Below the pieces are notes generated by a model, which saw only the letters and a program-made list of their open reading frames with translations, did no database searches and was not told the DNA's origin. 64,000 nt of DNA from Lycium barbarum (lineage: Eukaryota > Streptophyta > Magnoliopsida > Solanales > Solanaceae): contig NC_083345.1 in the NCBI RefSeq assembly GCF_019175385.1, positions 118,423,657 to 118,487,656 on the forward strand, given 5' to 3'. The stretch's first letter is position 1. Each line of letters begins with the position of its first letter. This document shows, in pieces, positions 1-12,743 of the stretch. Position numbers and translations under genes: made by a program.

Positions 1-254
1 AACCCTGCCTTCCGGCACCTAGCGGCTAGCAGTGCACTTTTGGTGACACTAACCTATCGTTACAAAAAATAAAAATATTTTTAGCCAGCCTACCAACCCA
101 GTTTTTCCCACTTTGCCGTAATAGGTTGTAACTATCCGCGGCATATACTCCCTGTATAATAAATTTAGGCACTTATTATACACAAATATACAGTGATTAC
201 GCATTCATTTTATACTACATACTGGCTAAAATGTGTAAAAATGAATAAAGATAA
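1..254. other. Intergenic DNA, nothing recognised
   Basis: AT-rich sequence with no ORF of note and no structure that I recognise. It ends where the MULE-like terminal sequence starts at 255. Confidence 0.5.
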
Positions 255-1188
255 GGGAAACTTATACAAATGACTACACTTTAGGATTTTTTTTAGACAT
301 AACTACACTTTTATTAATTACATTTCGTAGCTACAGTAACATGTATTCAAATTCGGTTGTATTTCGTTGTATCCAATTCGGGTGTATTCAATTCAGATAT
401 ATTCATTCGTCTACTTTTACACTATATTCAAACTTATTGTATTTAAATTTCGTTGTATTCAAACAACGTAAGTGCAAAAAAAAAAAATAGAGATATTCAG
501 CTGTATTCATTTCACTATATTCATTTGTATACAAAATACTCTCCTTCGAAATACAGAAATACAGGCGAAAATACAAAAAGAAACACCGTATTTACCAAAT
601 ACACTCAAATATGAGATATAAGAAATAAAAATAAACTAAAATACACTCAGATCTAAGCCGGCCAGATCCATGACAGTAGCAGCAACAACAAAGCATGCCG
701 GAAAAACCACATTGAACTCCGGCAAACCAACTGATGCGGAAGTGCCGCGTGGAAGAGGAAGAGGTGGAGGTGCCGGCCAGATCGATAACGCCACCGTCAC
801 TCCCACCACCGCCACCAACAACCCTCATCCTCTTCCTCCCATCTCGATATATCTCCGCCGCTATCCGCCACAATAACACCACTACCAGTACCACTACTTC
901 TCCTCTCCTCTTCGTCACTCCCACACCAACACCACCACCGTCGCCGACCTTGTTCGTCGATAGTGGTGGTGGAGCTCACCTTCGACGAGTCATCGGAGCA
1001 GCAAAAAAATAACCAGCAAATCCAAAGCCATCAAGTCAGATCTTGTGGAGAAAGTTGACTGCTTTTTTATTTTTTCAATGTACTTTTTTCTCTAATGTAG
1101 TATCTTTTTTAAATATACATAATATAGCTATGGTAAGTAATTATTTACATAGTATTAGCTAAAGCAAATAATTATTTTAAAGTATAGT
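255..1188. mobile_element. Non-autonomous MULE-like element, probably degraded
   Basis: The left end (GGGAAACTTATACAAATGAC, 255-274) resembles both ends of the big MULE at 7813-43962. It is followed by the same kind of subterminal sequence (TTACATTTCGTAGCTACAG, about 320-338) and by many 'tgtattcaa' motifs (about 345-540), also typical of that MULE. A degenerate inverted counterpart (TATAGCTATGGTAAGTAATT) lies near 1124-1143, so the right end is probably close to 1188, where a pogo-like element starts. I could not find a clean 9-bp TSD. The GC-rich block at 650-1010 (GCCGG, CCACCACC motifs) could be captured host sequence, but no recognisable protein is encoded. Confidence 0.4.
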
Positions 1189-1190
1189 TA

Positions 1191-2170
1191 CAACGGTTAG
1201 ATCTCTCTGTAACGGCATTCGCGTATAGCAGCACCTTTATAATAGCTAAGATTTTTTGGAGCAAATTTTTTTATGTTATATTTTACTTCTCTAAAATAAC
1301 ATTTTACCTATAACAGTAACGTCCAACTTTATAACAGTACGTTATTTGTAAAATCACGCCCCATATAACAGTTATATGCTTTTTTTGGTAATGTGATTAT
1401 TAACCATTTTTATAAAAATAGAATATCTATGATTACCAATAATAAGTAGTATAGGTTTTGACCAAATATTTAATTTGATACCTTAGTATACTATATTTAT
1501 GACAGAATATTACATATGAATACATATGTGGAGTTTGATGCAACTCTTCCTATCATTGAAGCTTTCCCTGATGAAGAGATTATTGTCCATGTCATTGTAG
1601 TGGAAGAACAATAGAATATGGAAGCCGAAGACGGCAATGAAAGTGCTGAAGAAGAACCTCAACCTATTGTTACTTGGATTGGGTTAGAAGATTTAATGGT
1701 TCAACTCTTATATTCCCTTCAAGAGAAAGCAATTGGATACCCGTTTGCTGAAAGTTTAGATGCAAATCTTCATAAATTCGAGCGTTATAGCACCACTAAG
1801 AGATTGGATTCTACGAAACAAGCTACAATAAAATTTCTCCCATCAATAGTGAAAGAATTTAATTTTCAAGTACTGTAGATTTAAAATGTGTGCCTTAGAG
1901 CTTAAAACTTTACACATTCAGTTATGAATTTATTGAAATTGTATTAACTTTCTTTAATGTTTAGTTAGTGAAGCATTCATATCTTTGAGATTTAAAATTT
2001 AAATAATTTGTTATTTTTTTACAACATTAAAAAAATTAAAAAAATAGATTTTATGCATTTGTTTTGCCTAGAACAGCCAACTATTATTTAAATGGCAAAT
2101 GCTGTTATAGGTGTATAACAACAACAAAAAAATTCGGACCCAACGATGCTATTATAGAGAGGTTTGACTG
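1191..2170. mobile_element. Pogo-like (Tc1/mariner) element remnant
   Basis: The right terminus on the minus strand reads CAGTCAAACCTCTCTATAAT (2170 leftwards). This resembles plant pogo/Emigrant-type termini, which begin CAGTAAAACCTCTATAAAT. The left terminus from 1191 is a diverged match sharing the CTCTCTGTAA core. TA dinucleotides flank both ends (1189-1190 and 2171-2172), as expected for Tc1/mariner insertion. Internally it carries a transposase-tail-like ORF (1516-1878). At under 1 kb it is too short to encode a full transposase, so it is an internal deletion or decayed copy. Confidence 0.5.
1516..1878 (+). pseudogene. Possible C-terminal relic of a pogo/Tigger-type transposase
   Basis: A reading frame starts at ATG 1516 and is broken by a TAG at 1615-1617, directly before a second in-frame ATG at 1618. 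From there it stays open for 86 codons to a TAA/TAG stop region at 1878. It encodes an acidic stretch (EAEDGNESAEEEPQP) followed by a basic, STKQ-containing end. Plant pogo/Tigger transposases often end with an acidic tail and a short STKQ-like segment, and the frame lies inside an element with pogo-type ends. No DDE catalytic core or helix-turn-helix region is present here. It could also be a chance ORF; the identification rests mainly on context. Confidence 0.35.
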
Positions 2171-2349
2171 TATAAGTAAATACCTCTTAAATGTTATTTG
2201 TTGACACCCAATTTTGTCCCGCCTCTCCTCCGAAATACCTATTTACGCTTCTAATATTTTTGGCAAATTAAAAAATATATTTATATTTTACTATAATTAT
2301 TAGCCTCTTATCAATACCGGCGTTTCATTATTCTATTACAATTACTAGC

Positions 2350-2350
<1 letters not shown>

Positions 2351-2385
<35 letters not shown>
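2351..2385. repeat. (ATT)n microsatellite
   Basis: About twelve ATT/TTA units near the 5' end of solo LTR A. The same position in solo LTR C also has an ATT array (13421 onward), so the seed was in the ancestral LTR. Confidence 0.9.
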
Positions 2386-3131
2386 GTTACCAGTATTATT
2401 ATAATTCACATTTTTTTTTACCAGCTTACGCACACACATCGCATTTATCTTCGCATAATTAAATAATAGTGTTTATTTACTGTGGACTTTCAAAATATTA
2501 TTGCGCGACTATTACAACATCATATAATTTTATTACCTGAGCACTAATAATTACATATTTTATATTAGGTAATATGTTAGCACACTTAGTATATAATTAA
2601 TTAAAATGGGTCTTTTATTTGAAATTAGAAACCCAAATTGGTTCTTTCATCAGCCAAATTATTAATCCAAATACGAGTCCAATTCACCCCCAATATTTTC
2701 GGATTAACCCAAAACATTTTTTATAGCCCACTACCCATTTTAATTCACCCCAACCCAATTTTCAGACCAATCCACATTTTAATACCCAGTCCACACCACC
2801 GACCCGACCCGCCCCTTTCCTTAACAAAAGAAACCCTTAGGGTTTCCTTCATTTTTTCTCCTCAGTCGCACACCCCTTCCTCCCTCTCTCTTCTTTCACC
2901 TCTCTCTCTCATGCGCTCCTCTCCACCATCTCTTCATCCCCACCACCGCCGTTTGCCCCCGCTCCTCTTCCTTTTTCACCCACCGCACTTCCCCCCGCTC
3001 CTTTTCTCTTTCTTCAACGCAAAAGCTAAAAAACCTATAAATAGTTGTGAGTTTAATCCTTAAAGGGAGGAGACTTGGAACCCGAAATCCTTCAAAATAA
3101 AGAGGTTTTCCAGTGGCTAAAATCCTTAAAA

Positions 3132-3158
3132 GGGGGGGGGGGGGGGGGGGGGGGGGGG
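3132..3158. repeat. Poly(G) run of 27
   Basis: An uninterrupted guanine tract in LTR A, downstream of the TATA box. It can form G-quadruplex structures on the plus strand and is likely to be length-variable or mis-sequenced. Confidence 0.9.
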
Positions 3159-6100
3159 CTGGAGTAGCTGAAATCCCCTTAAAAATTAAAATTCTGAAGC
3201 AAGTTTTTCGAAACCTTGAAAATCTCTAAAATATGAGTTTTTTTTAGTCGCCTATAATTCCTTAAAATACGAGTTTTATTAGCACTTACAATCTTGTTTT
3301 ATTGTCGAGTCAAAATACTACATCAATTTTGTTTTCGTTTACCTTGGTGTTGCTGCGAATCCGAGCATCGCAAGCTCGGATTTGGTAGTGTTCGAGTGTA
3401 GATCGAAGATTCGCACCCACTTCGCTGCACCCGAAGAAGGTAATTCCCCTTTCCCATTTATTTTTTGCATTTTTTTTGTTTCTTTAGTTACTATGTGTTA
3501 ACTCAGTTTTTTGCCATTGTTGTGATTAAGAATGTTTATGTGACGAGTTAGTTAGCTAATTAATGTTTGTCCTGTGTTAGTTTATTTTACTGCTCCTATG
3601 GGATTTGTGTATGTAGTTTGGTATCTATATATGTGTTAGAATAGATTTGTTCTGAATAAGAAATACCCATGAAATCTGTAGTATCAAACTAAGTTTAAAT
3701 CACCTGCTTCACACAAAATAATATGAATAATTTGTTTAGTATCCAGTTGGTGGATTTGTTGGCTTTTGATATAACTGAATTACCCAAGGATGTTTTGGAA
3801 GGTTGAATCTTATTTCACATGATGTTTGAACAGTAATGAAGGATGAAACTACTTATTTATCGTATTGTAAGTACGCTTAAGGCTTGAAGCATGTATGATC
3901 GGGTAATATCCATTTGTGTGTTCATGTGTGAATAGATGATCACTATAGTTTCAGATTAGTTTCTTCCTATCATTTCACTTTTCTGAAGGTTCTGATCTAT
4001 GTGGGAACATGGTGTGTTAAAATCTGTGTTTTGGCGGGTTTCGCGTGGACAAACACCTCAGATGTGATTAGTTTTTGCTAAGTGTCAAGGCTTTAGTTGT
4101 ATTTGATTTAGAGGATGGTTAGTTCTTCAAAGAATAAGTTAGTTAATTTCAGTTATATGTTCTGTTTCATGTGAAATTTGTTTGATCGCTCAGGGTCAAG
4201 TAGTTTATCCTTCCTCTTAGTATTCATGTGTAGTCACTTATCCATGACTGTTCAGTTTTGTTTGTGTTTAAATGTTGCTTAGCTGGATTAAATTGTAGTC
4301 AAATATAGTTTATTCAAGCCAGTATGAATCAGTAGAATGATTATGGGTTTAGTGTGAAGGCATAACATAGCTTGCTCATTGATCTTGTTTGTTAGTAAAA
4401 CTCAGAACCATCATTAATTATGGGATATTTGTTGAATAGGCTTTGGCCAAGTCTGTGAAACTTGACTGACTTAAAAGGGATAGCCATATTTCTGTTGTAT
4501 ATTCATAGAAGCTTAGGTATTGAAGGCTGTGATATATGTGCATTAGCTATAAATTATGGATTTGAATGTCAGGACTTAAATATAGTCTAAAAATGGATAA
4601 AACCTGGTCCAAAGAATGTCATTTAGCCTGCCATAACTGGAATGTTTATATTCTATTATGAGATTAGCTTGGGGAATGCCAATGAACAAATGCTTTGGGT
4701 TCAAATTGATTGATTATTGACCGTTGTATTCCAGACATTTTGAATCTTAAGAACAGCCGACCTTGACTTAAATAATTCTGTATAAACTGTGTGGCCTATG
4801 ATGAATGCTGGAAATGTCATGTTTTGGTTCAAAGATGCGCATGTCCTGTATGGTTCGTGCTTTTATTAGAATATCCCATGATATATTAAATATTGTGTTC
4901 AAATAATGCATTCCGTTGACTGAAATTAGAACTGGTACTGCTGGGCTGAAAATCTGTACTTTGAAGAAGAAAAGATAATTACCCTTTATAGTTTAGTCGA
5001 GCAGAATTGCTAGCTCTTGGCAGGAACGATATTTTGCTGCAATTATTAGTGCTTTGCTTTGTTAATACAAAGAATGTGAACTGGAAATGTGCCTGAATAT
5101 CATGAATATCCCTCCTGAATTCAATAGATGTTTGTATATCACAAACTGTCGTGTTCAGACTGGGTACGCGTTATGTGTTGGCAGCCCACTTTCTTTTAAA
5201 CTCTGCCTATGCCATATATGTAAAATGCTCTATTTAAGTTCTTCAAATGGTTGAATATGGTGAATATACTTGGTCTATATTATGTGTATCTCGTGGAATG
5301 AAATATGTGTTGGCAGATTCCACGTACAGTGCAGTTTCATTTCAATTTTGATTATGTTTATTTCTGAATTCGTGTGCAGTAGGTATTCCTATATATGAAG
5401 TATGTATACGAGTGTATATTATGAGTATATTATGGTTAGAACGTTAATGGGGAGGTTAGAAAGGTCATTATGGATCAAGCTTGAACCCTCCCCGGTGTTA
5501 GCCGTGCCTGAGATTCATGAAATCCCATGGAACTTGTGCAACATCGGGAGGGCGGGGGCGAAAGCTTTCCGATGTTGACCTTCTATACATCCTTATGAAT
5601 GTATATACATAAGATATACCAAAATATATACAGTATATATACAATCTATTGACATGTTTTGAATTTATATTCTACATGTTTAACCTTATTCATTGATTAG
5701 ATACTAATTCTTTTCCTTTCGTTTTTATGCATGACCATCGCATACGAGTCCCTTGGACTCGTCTCCTTCCGCATTCGATGATTGGGCTAAATCCCAACGA
5801 AACACTTTTACCGAGTCAGCCCCACAGCTGTGCAAAAAATAAAAAATCTGGGCCAAGGCCCATAACAGCAGCAACAGTCCGCAGCAGCATATAAATTATT
5901 ATTGGGCCAAAGCCCAACAGCAGCCCCGATTACAGCAGCTCTTTTAAAAAATGGGCTGAGCCCATTCAAATTATCTACTCCTCTATTCATTTCGTGCATT
6001 TAATTTGTATTATGCAACTAACTCTTTGTTTGTTTTGTTTTCTTAGTTTAGATAAATCCTAATGAATTAGTAGGTTTAGTTTTAGTAATGGGTAGTTTAG

Positions 6101-6792
6101 TTTAAGGAAGACCAACCATTAATTCCATAAGTTATTCTCTTCTTTTCATGTTTTATTTTATTTGGAATAATTGATTTGCAAAATGGCATGACTATATATT
6201 TTAAGTAAAGGGAATCATATTTTTATCATAAACGATTCGAAACGTCACTAATACGCAAGTATAAACTCAAGTATATTTTATAGATAACTCTTCAAGTTTG
6301 AATCAATCATGCATATTTTTAGCTAAGCATAATTAATAAGATAATAAAAAGGAGAAAGAAAACTCACTTCCTTTTGAATCCTATTTATAAGCCTAGATTT
6401 TTCTACATTGCTACATTCATATAACATAATTTATCCAAAGTTCAAAATTGCTAAATCTTTTCTCAAAAGCTATTATTTATGGGCAAAATATCATATTTTC
6501 ATCAAGTCTCATCTTTGAATAGCATTTACTATATTTTCATTTAAAGTCTAAGTGACATTTATAAGTCTTATTTTAAAGTAGCGTTTAAAGTCCTCTTTTG
6601 TACAAATTATTATATTTTCCGTAAATCTTAACTAATATTATTTTCCTTTAAAACCTCAGCAATACTTGTAAGCCATTTTTATATTTAGCCTTAATTGATT
6701 AACCTAAGCTTGGCCGGACAACCGTAGTTAATGGATTCTAAAGGATGCCTAACCCCTTCCCTTTAGGATAATATAGAACCCTTACTTAGAAT

Positions 6793-7483
6793 TAGGGGTG
6801 GGCATGGTACGGTATTTGAAAATTTGGTTCGGTAATTTCGGTTTTCGGTATTTAAAAATACTATACCATTACCATACCAAATTAATTCGGTATTTTTAAG
6901 TTCGGTTTCGGTATTTTGCGGTACGGTAATTCGGTAACCATAGTTTGTTCGACTACGACTTACATATATACATATAATAAAGAATTATGACTTCGACTAT
7001 TCAAGAAACGTCTCAATTATATTATACTAACACCTTACACGCGTAAAAATATTCAAAAGAAAGTACAAGCAATGCCCTTCGTTAATCAATTACACAAAAA
7101 GGGCATTTCAATCAAGATATATCTATATACTTCGGTATACAAAAAGGGCATTTCAATCAATTATATCATACCAACATCTTACACATATAAAAATATTCAA
7201 AATAAAGTACAAGCAATTCCAACGTCTAAACAATTAGTTGGTACTAATACTAATTATATATTTGTTAGTATTATATATATATATATATATATATGAATTG
7301 TATATGTAACTATGTGGAATACTTCGGTATGGTATTCGGTATTTTCTTTATCAATACCGAATATCGTACCAAATACCAAACTTTTCAAAAATGCATACCA
7401 AATACCATAATACTAAAATCGCGGTATCAAAAATTTCGGTTTCGGTATGGTGATCGGTATATACCGTACCGTGCCCACCCCTA
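6793..7483. mobile_element. hAT-type MITE inserted in solo LTR A
   Basis: The terminal inverted repeats start TAGGGGTGGGCATGGTACGG; the right end is close to its exact reverse complement (CCGTACCGTGCCCACCCCTA). The 8-bp duplication CTTAGAAT (6785-6792 and 7484-7491) is the size made by hAT transposases. The interior is AT-rich and rich in 'ggtatttcggta' motifs, with a short TA microsatellite near 7274-7293. No transposase is encoded, so it depends on a hAT element elsewhere. The small ORFs inside it are not genes. Confidence 0.88.
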
Positions 7484-7690
7484 CTTAGAATCACACTGAT
7501 TAAGCAGATTATTAACAGATGTTTACGTATCTTTACCTTAGTTAATAAATTAGGTGTCCTAATTCACCGTTAAATTAATTAGGTGGCGACTCCTTAAAAA
7601 TAAAACAAATAAGAATCACCAATATGTTGTACTTTACTTTAACCCGATTAAAATGGGGTATAACATTATTTACACCATATAAATTTCCCT

Positions 7691-7748
7691 AAAGATAATT
7701 AGTACTTTTTGTAATGGGCAAAGATAATTGGTACTTTTTGTAATGGGC
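7691..7748. repeat. 29-bp tandem duplication
   Basis: Two adjacent copies of a 29-bp unit beginning AAAGATAATT and containing TACTTTTTGTAATGGGC (7691-7719 and 7720-7748), with one mismatch. They lie in the 147-bp strip between solo LTR A and the MULE. Confidence 0.85.
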
Positions 7749-8734
7749 TTTGTTGGGCTTTAATATGGGGTAAAAATTCCCCAAGAAAATAATCGAACAC
7801 TGTTAGATTAAAGGGAAATCTACATGGCATGACAAACTTATACTAGGTAATTATATTTAGTAGCTATAGTTTGTCTTAATTACATTCCATAGCAAACATC
7901 GATATGCTAATCACATTTAATAACTGATACGGTAAAACACAGTAAAAGAAATCTGTATCCCTATTTCACACTTTTCAAACCGTTTTTCTCTCTCATCATG
8001 TAGCAATCTTCTCCGAATTTTTCTTCATTTCCCTTCTACACGATCCTCACCCGATTCACTCGTCCTAAATTGTAGCCGCACACTAATAGGTAAGTTATTG
8101 GGTAGTTTTTTTAGTTTTCTATTGTGTATTGTGTTCTCTACAATCTTGCCCTCTATAATTTTAAGGAACAAATTTTACTTCATTGCGAGGGTTTTTGCGT
8201 TTTTATGCAAAAAAGTGTCCGCCATTGTTAGGGTTTTTGAAGAAGCTTCGAATTTGGGGTTAATGGCGGACGGAAGCACTCCAAGCAGAATAACTAGAGG
8301 TATACCCAATAATGTGCAGTATTTTGATGATGCTCCATCTTTTGATTTGTGTATCTCTCAAGATGAACAAGAAATTGCAGGCTCTGTTGCTAGAATGGCT
8401 GCCCAGAGTAGTAGTATCAAACGAAAAGATGTAGTTCAGACTCCATCAAATTCCAAAGCATCCATACCTAGTACTGATAAGCGGAGAAAACTCATCGATG
8501 ACGCTTCAGGGAGCAAGGGAAAAAATATTGTTGTAGATGTGCCTCAAAAGACAGTGGAGGTACTGTATTTCTTTTCATGAAGTTATGAATACAATGTATC
8601 TGTGTATTTTTAGTTTTTCAATGTTTGATACAATTTTCCCCCTTTTTATTGATAGTGTATTTTAATTTGATTTTAGTCGTGAATACAATGTCATATTCTG
8701 TGTATGTGTTTTGTATATGATTTTACTAGTGAAA

Positions 8735-9095
8735 ATACAATGCAATAGATACACTGTATAAATTGAGTATTTTAGTTTTGATACAATATATTTTGTAATG
8801 AGTATTCTACATTATGCACCTTGCCATTTACATTTTTTTAGAGTTATTGTATTTTACTTTGTAGTGGGGGTGAATACAACATAGCCGTGAACACAGTGCA
8901 AAAAATAGATACACTGTATAAATGGATGTATTTAGATTTGATACAATATATTTTGTAATGAGTATTCTACATTATGCACCTTGCCATTTACCATTTTTTA
9001 GAGTTTTTGTATTTGTATTTTACTTTGTAGTGGGTGTGAATACAACATAGCTGTGAACACAGTGCAAAAAATAGATACACTGTATATATGACTGT
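8735..9095. repeat. About 160-bp direct repeats in intron 1 of the Ulp1-like gene
   Basis: Two and a fraction copies of a unit containing ATAGATACACTGTATA, TTTTGTAATGAGTATTCTAC and GCACCTTGCCATTTAC. The spacing is 160 bp (landmarks 8791 and 8951) and a third partial copy begins near 9055. These are internal to the MULE. Confidence 0.8.
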
Positions 9096-10199
9096 TAGAT
9101 TTGATATACTGTATCATTGATCATGTTTTTATCAATATTGTATTTAATCAGTTCTTTGTGAAAGATCCTCCTACACATTCGGTGCACATTAGTTGTTACA
9201 CAAATACGGAGATATTTAAACAGCTTAAGGACAAACTAACCGATGAGCAGTACAAATTATTCGGGGATACTTTCTTTGGTGTATTCCTCCAGATGCAGCA
9301 CTGTGAGGTCCAAGCACAGATGTTGAGGTGCTGCATGGTGAGAGAGCTCACGGATAGTTCTACCGATGCTTTTTTGATGGACATAAATGGCAGGGAATTA
9401 CGCTTTTCTATTAGGGGATTCACACTCATTACTGGTTTGAAGTGTATTGGCGATGAAGACGATTTTAAAGTCAACCGAAAACGGAAAAACAGGATATTGG
9501 AACAATATTTTGGTGGGTCTAAAAAATTGCCAAAAAAGGCAGATTTGATTGATTGCTTCATGGACAAAAATTGGGGCCTCAATGATACCCCTGGGAAGAT
9601 GCCTTTTGTACAATCTAAAATGCCAGTTTCTCCAAACTCCAATCAGCAAGTTCATCCAAAAACCCCATTTGTCCAGCATGACATCCCGACAACCAACAAA
9701 CAAGATGAGTTGTCTCTCATAAGGCAAGAATTTGATGATTTTAAGAAGTTGGTAAGAGTAATTTATAGCTTTCAATCATTTTTATATCATGTGTTTTGAA
9801 AGTGTATGATAAGCATACTATATTGATATTTAATTCAAAATTTAGGTCAAGGACGAGTTTAATGATCTTCGCACAACGATGAATGATCTTCGCACAACGA
9901 TCAATGACAACTTCACAAAGGTTCTTCAAGCTATCAAAGGGAATAATGATTCGGACAAGGTAAAACAAAACAATTAAAAACATTACTATATTCAAGTCAA
10001 ATAAATTTACATTTTTTTCCTTACAGGGGGCTGCCAGCGAATCTCCATTTCAACGGCATGACATTGGAATACATCTCTCAATTGATGACAACATCTTTGA
10101 TACACCACCAAATCCAAATGAGACTTGCACAGCTCATATTCCAACTGAGGTAATTTGTCTGTATCAGCATTTTTATCAGTATTCTTTATTTATATTTCA

Positions 10200-10636
10200 T
10201 TGTATTTCAATTTTATTGATGTCTAATTATGTGTATACATGAATATAATTGAATAGAACTGCACTTATTGTATATATGAATACAACTGCATGTAGATATG
10301 TACTGTCTGTATACATGAATACAACCTGAGAACACAAGTGGCTGCATCCCCTGTATTGTATACATGATTGTATAGATGAATATAATTTACTGTGTATATA
10401 TGACTTTATATGATTAAATCTGCAAACGAATAGAATATTTCTTGATTACCGAACTGACTGTATACATGAATACAACTTAATCTACATATGTACTGTCTGT
10501 GTATACGAATACCGATATTTGATACAACTGACTGTATGTGTATACATGACTGTATATATGAATATAAGTATACTGTGTATATATGACTGTATATGATTAA
10601 ATATGCAAACAAATACAACTTAATGTATTCACTACT

Positions 10637-10701
<65 letters not shown>

Positions 10702-10740
10702 TAGATAGATACAATTGACAATTTTTTGAACATCGATACA
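10200..10740. repeat. Intron of 'tgtatacatgaatacaac' short repeats with an AT microsatellite
   Basis: The intron between 10150 and 10769 is made of many imperfect copies of TGTATACATGAATACAACT-type words and ends in a pure (AT)n tract at 10643-10699, then (ATAG)n. The same words recur in the other MULE introns and in the MULE-like element at 255-600. Confidence 0.75.
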
Positions 10741-12743
10741 ATGTTAATATTGTATTTCCTTACACATAGGGCTTAGTGGGGGATGATTGTGTCACCAAGG
10801 GTAATTCTAGTGGAGATACAGTAAGGGCTGATACAGAAGAGATTCACGAAGGAGGTGTCATTTTGGACAACACATTGAATTAGAGGTATTAAACCATATT
10901 TAATCCTGTTCTATAACTCTTTTGTTCGAAGTTTTGGTAACTATTTTATAGTTTGCTTAATTCCGTTAAAAAGTGTCATCTAATGTTATCGTAGGGCTTC
11001 GGATCTCAGATCCCAATTGAGACATCTCAAAGAATAGTTGATGTTGTCCACATTGCTCTTGATGGCATGCATAGCAATGAAGGAAGTACCATGTCAGTTG
11101 GTGACAAAACTGTCCATTTACGCCCTGATGAAGGTGTATCGTCTACTACAGTTTGTGATGGTGCAGCTAATCCAAAACAAGAGAAAAAGCAGAACATCGG
11201 TGATGACAAACAGATTGTTCAGGGACTACAACATGTGGCTCAGTTTGAGTTGGTGGATGAATTGCTTCCATCTCAAAATACCATATCAAGAATTGTGATG
11301 ACATTGCGTAAAGATAGACATCCCAGGCCATTGCAAATATCCCCCTATATGACAAATTTTGGCTCAACTTCGGGTTTGTATTATTGCATATTTCATTTTT
11401 GTATGCTTGTATTCCATTTTTTCTTGTATTTTAATTTGATTTAATTGAATTCAAGCAGGTAGTTCAGTTAAGCTGACTGAGATATTAGACAAAAAACACC
11501 CATTTGAGAATAATTCCATCACGGGGCGACATGATGAAAAGCTCTTTGTTGACTTCTCAAAATGGTTGAGGGAGGGGTTGCTTGTTAGACATGATACCAA
11601 GTAAGTTATTTTATCTACCACACTTAGCTGTTTTAATAGATTTTTTTCAATAATTTTGTTACATGTATTTTGTATTTACTTTATAGAAAGAACAAAGAGG
11701 ACCATTACAAAAAAGGGAAGGCAACACTGCCAAATTTTATGGACTTTGGTATTCAAAAAATCAATGACAAAAATTGGTTCTACCTGTTGTCAATAGATGG
11801 ATAGATGTGGAATGATCAGGTGCGATGTATCTTTATTTTTCAAATATAGTATATATTAGTATGTCTTCCATGCTTACTGTTTGCATACTTTTTTTATACA
11901 GCACATTGATGTCATCTTTTACTACTTCTGAAAGAAAGCAAGTATGACACAAGTAGCAAATTCAAGTTTACCACTGTCGACTGTGTTTTCATGACAAAAA
12001 TTGATGCAATAAACAAAGTGTATGCTAACCCGGATGGTGCAACAAGCAGTGGAAAACAGGAAGATATTTTATGTGAATACGTGAAAGGCCACCGGTTGCA
12101 ACGCACTGTCCCATGGCATTTTGTTGACTATGTATTTATCCCAGTCAACATGAAAGATACAAATCATTGGCTATTGCCAGCCTATCATTTATGGACAGAC
12201 GTTTATATGTTTATGACTCTTACCGATCAGCGGGTCATGATGTAGCTGTTAAGGCGGAAATAGACAAACTGGCCTCACTGTTGCCTCTGTACTTACATCT
12301 CACTGACTTCTATGTTGAAAAAAAAAAGAATTGATTTTACTCGTCACCCGGCATACAAAGACAAAGCACCGGCTGATAAGTTTGAAGTTGTGTTTGTTGA
12401 CAATTTGCCACAGGAAAGTCCCGGTAGCATGTACGTCTGTTTCTTTATTCTCTATACTTAGATATACGCAGATAAATTATTGTTTTAAAATACTTATCTT
12501 TTTCATATTTGTAGGGATTGCGGGATATATGTTGTTGCATTTGCGGAGTATTTGAGTCACGGAGAAGCTATTCCACCCAAAGATCTTGATGCTGAGTTAC
12601 TTCGGGGGAGATATGGTGCACTTTTGTGGGTTTACGCTCAGAAGAAGATTGAAGTCGATGCCGTAAGCAACAATGAGGCTCCTCCAAAGCCAGTTAGAGC
12701 AGCGATAGATTTTGATCAAGTTGAATTAAACATAGTTAATTAG

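Larger units (their letters stand above)
2199..7665 (+). mobile_element. Solo LTR A (long-LTR Ty3/gypsy-type, Tat/Ogre-like family)
   Basis: It begins TGTTGACACCCAATTTTGTC and ends AAAATGGGGTATAACA. It is flanked by the perfect 5-bp duplication TTATT (2194-2198 and 7666-7670), so it is one LTR left by LTR-LTR recombination. Without the inserted hAT MITE (6793-7483) it is about 4.8 kb, very long for an LTR. It has a TATA box (TATAAATAG, 3036-3044) after a pyrimidine-rich stretch, which may be the old LTR promoter. ATT repeats occur at 2351-2385 and a run of 27 G at 3132-3158. Its ends match solo LTR C (13246) and, more distantly, the minus-strand LTRs nested inside C. Confidence 0.88.
8263..12743 (+). 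pseudogene. Ulp1-like (C48) cysteine protease gene of the MULE, decayed
   Basis: Reconstructed exons are 8263-8559, 9152-9751, 9846-9959, 10027-10149, 10770-~10885, ~10995-11372, ~11460-11601, ~11687-11819, 11902-12430 and 12515-12743; several borders are approximate. The second exon has a DUF1985-like block (LRCCMVRELTD, LRFSIRGFTLITGLKC). The last two exons form a C48 (SUMO-protease) fold: His in DTNHWL (codon 12165-12167), an Asp in the following YVYDSY segment, and Cys in MDCGIYVVAFAEYL (codon 12519-12521). Lesions are stops TAG 10881-10883, TAG 11802-11804 and TGA 11929-11931, a one-base loss near 11940, and frame changes near 12176 and in the A-run near 12320. The catalytic motifs are still readable, but no full protein can be made. 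The start at 8263 was chosen because it is the first ATG of the conserved frame. Long introns hold 'gaatacaa' repeats. Confidence 0.8.

Noticed and set aside
592..1012. Overlapping ORFs on both strands in a GC-rich block
   Set aside because: Low-complexity Pro/Thr/Gly translations in several frames, no recognisable domain, and the block sits inside a MULE-like element.
2638..3063. 141-codon Pro/Ser/Leu-rich ORF
   Set aside because: It is the pyrimidine-rich region upstream of the TATA box of solo LTR A; no homologous frame is kept in LTR C.
10406..10741. Tyr-Ile repeat ORFs, also at 27057-27540 and 49344-49616
   Set aside because: Translations of AT microsatellites.
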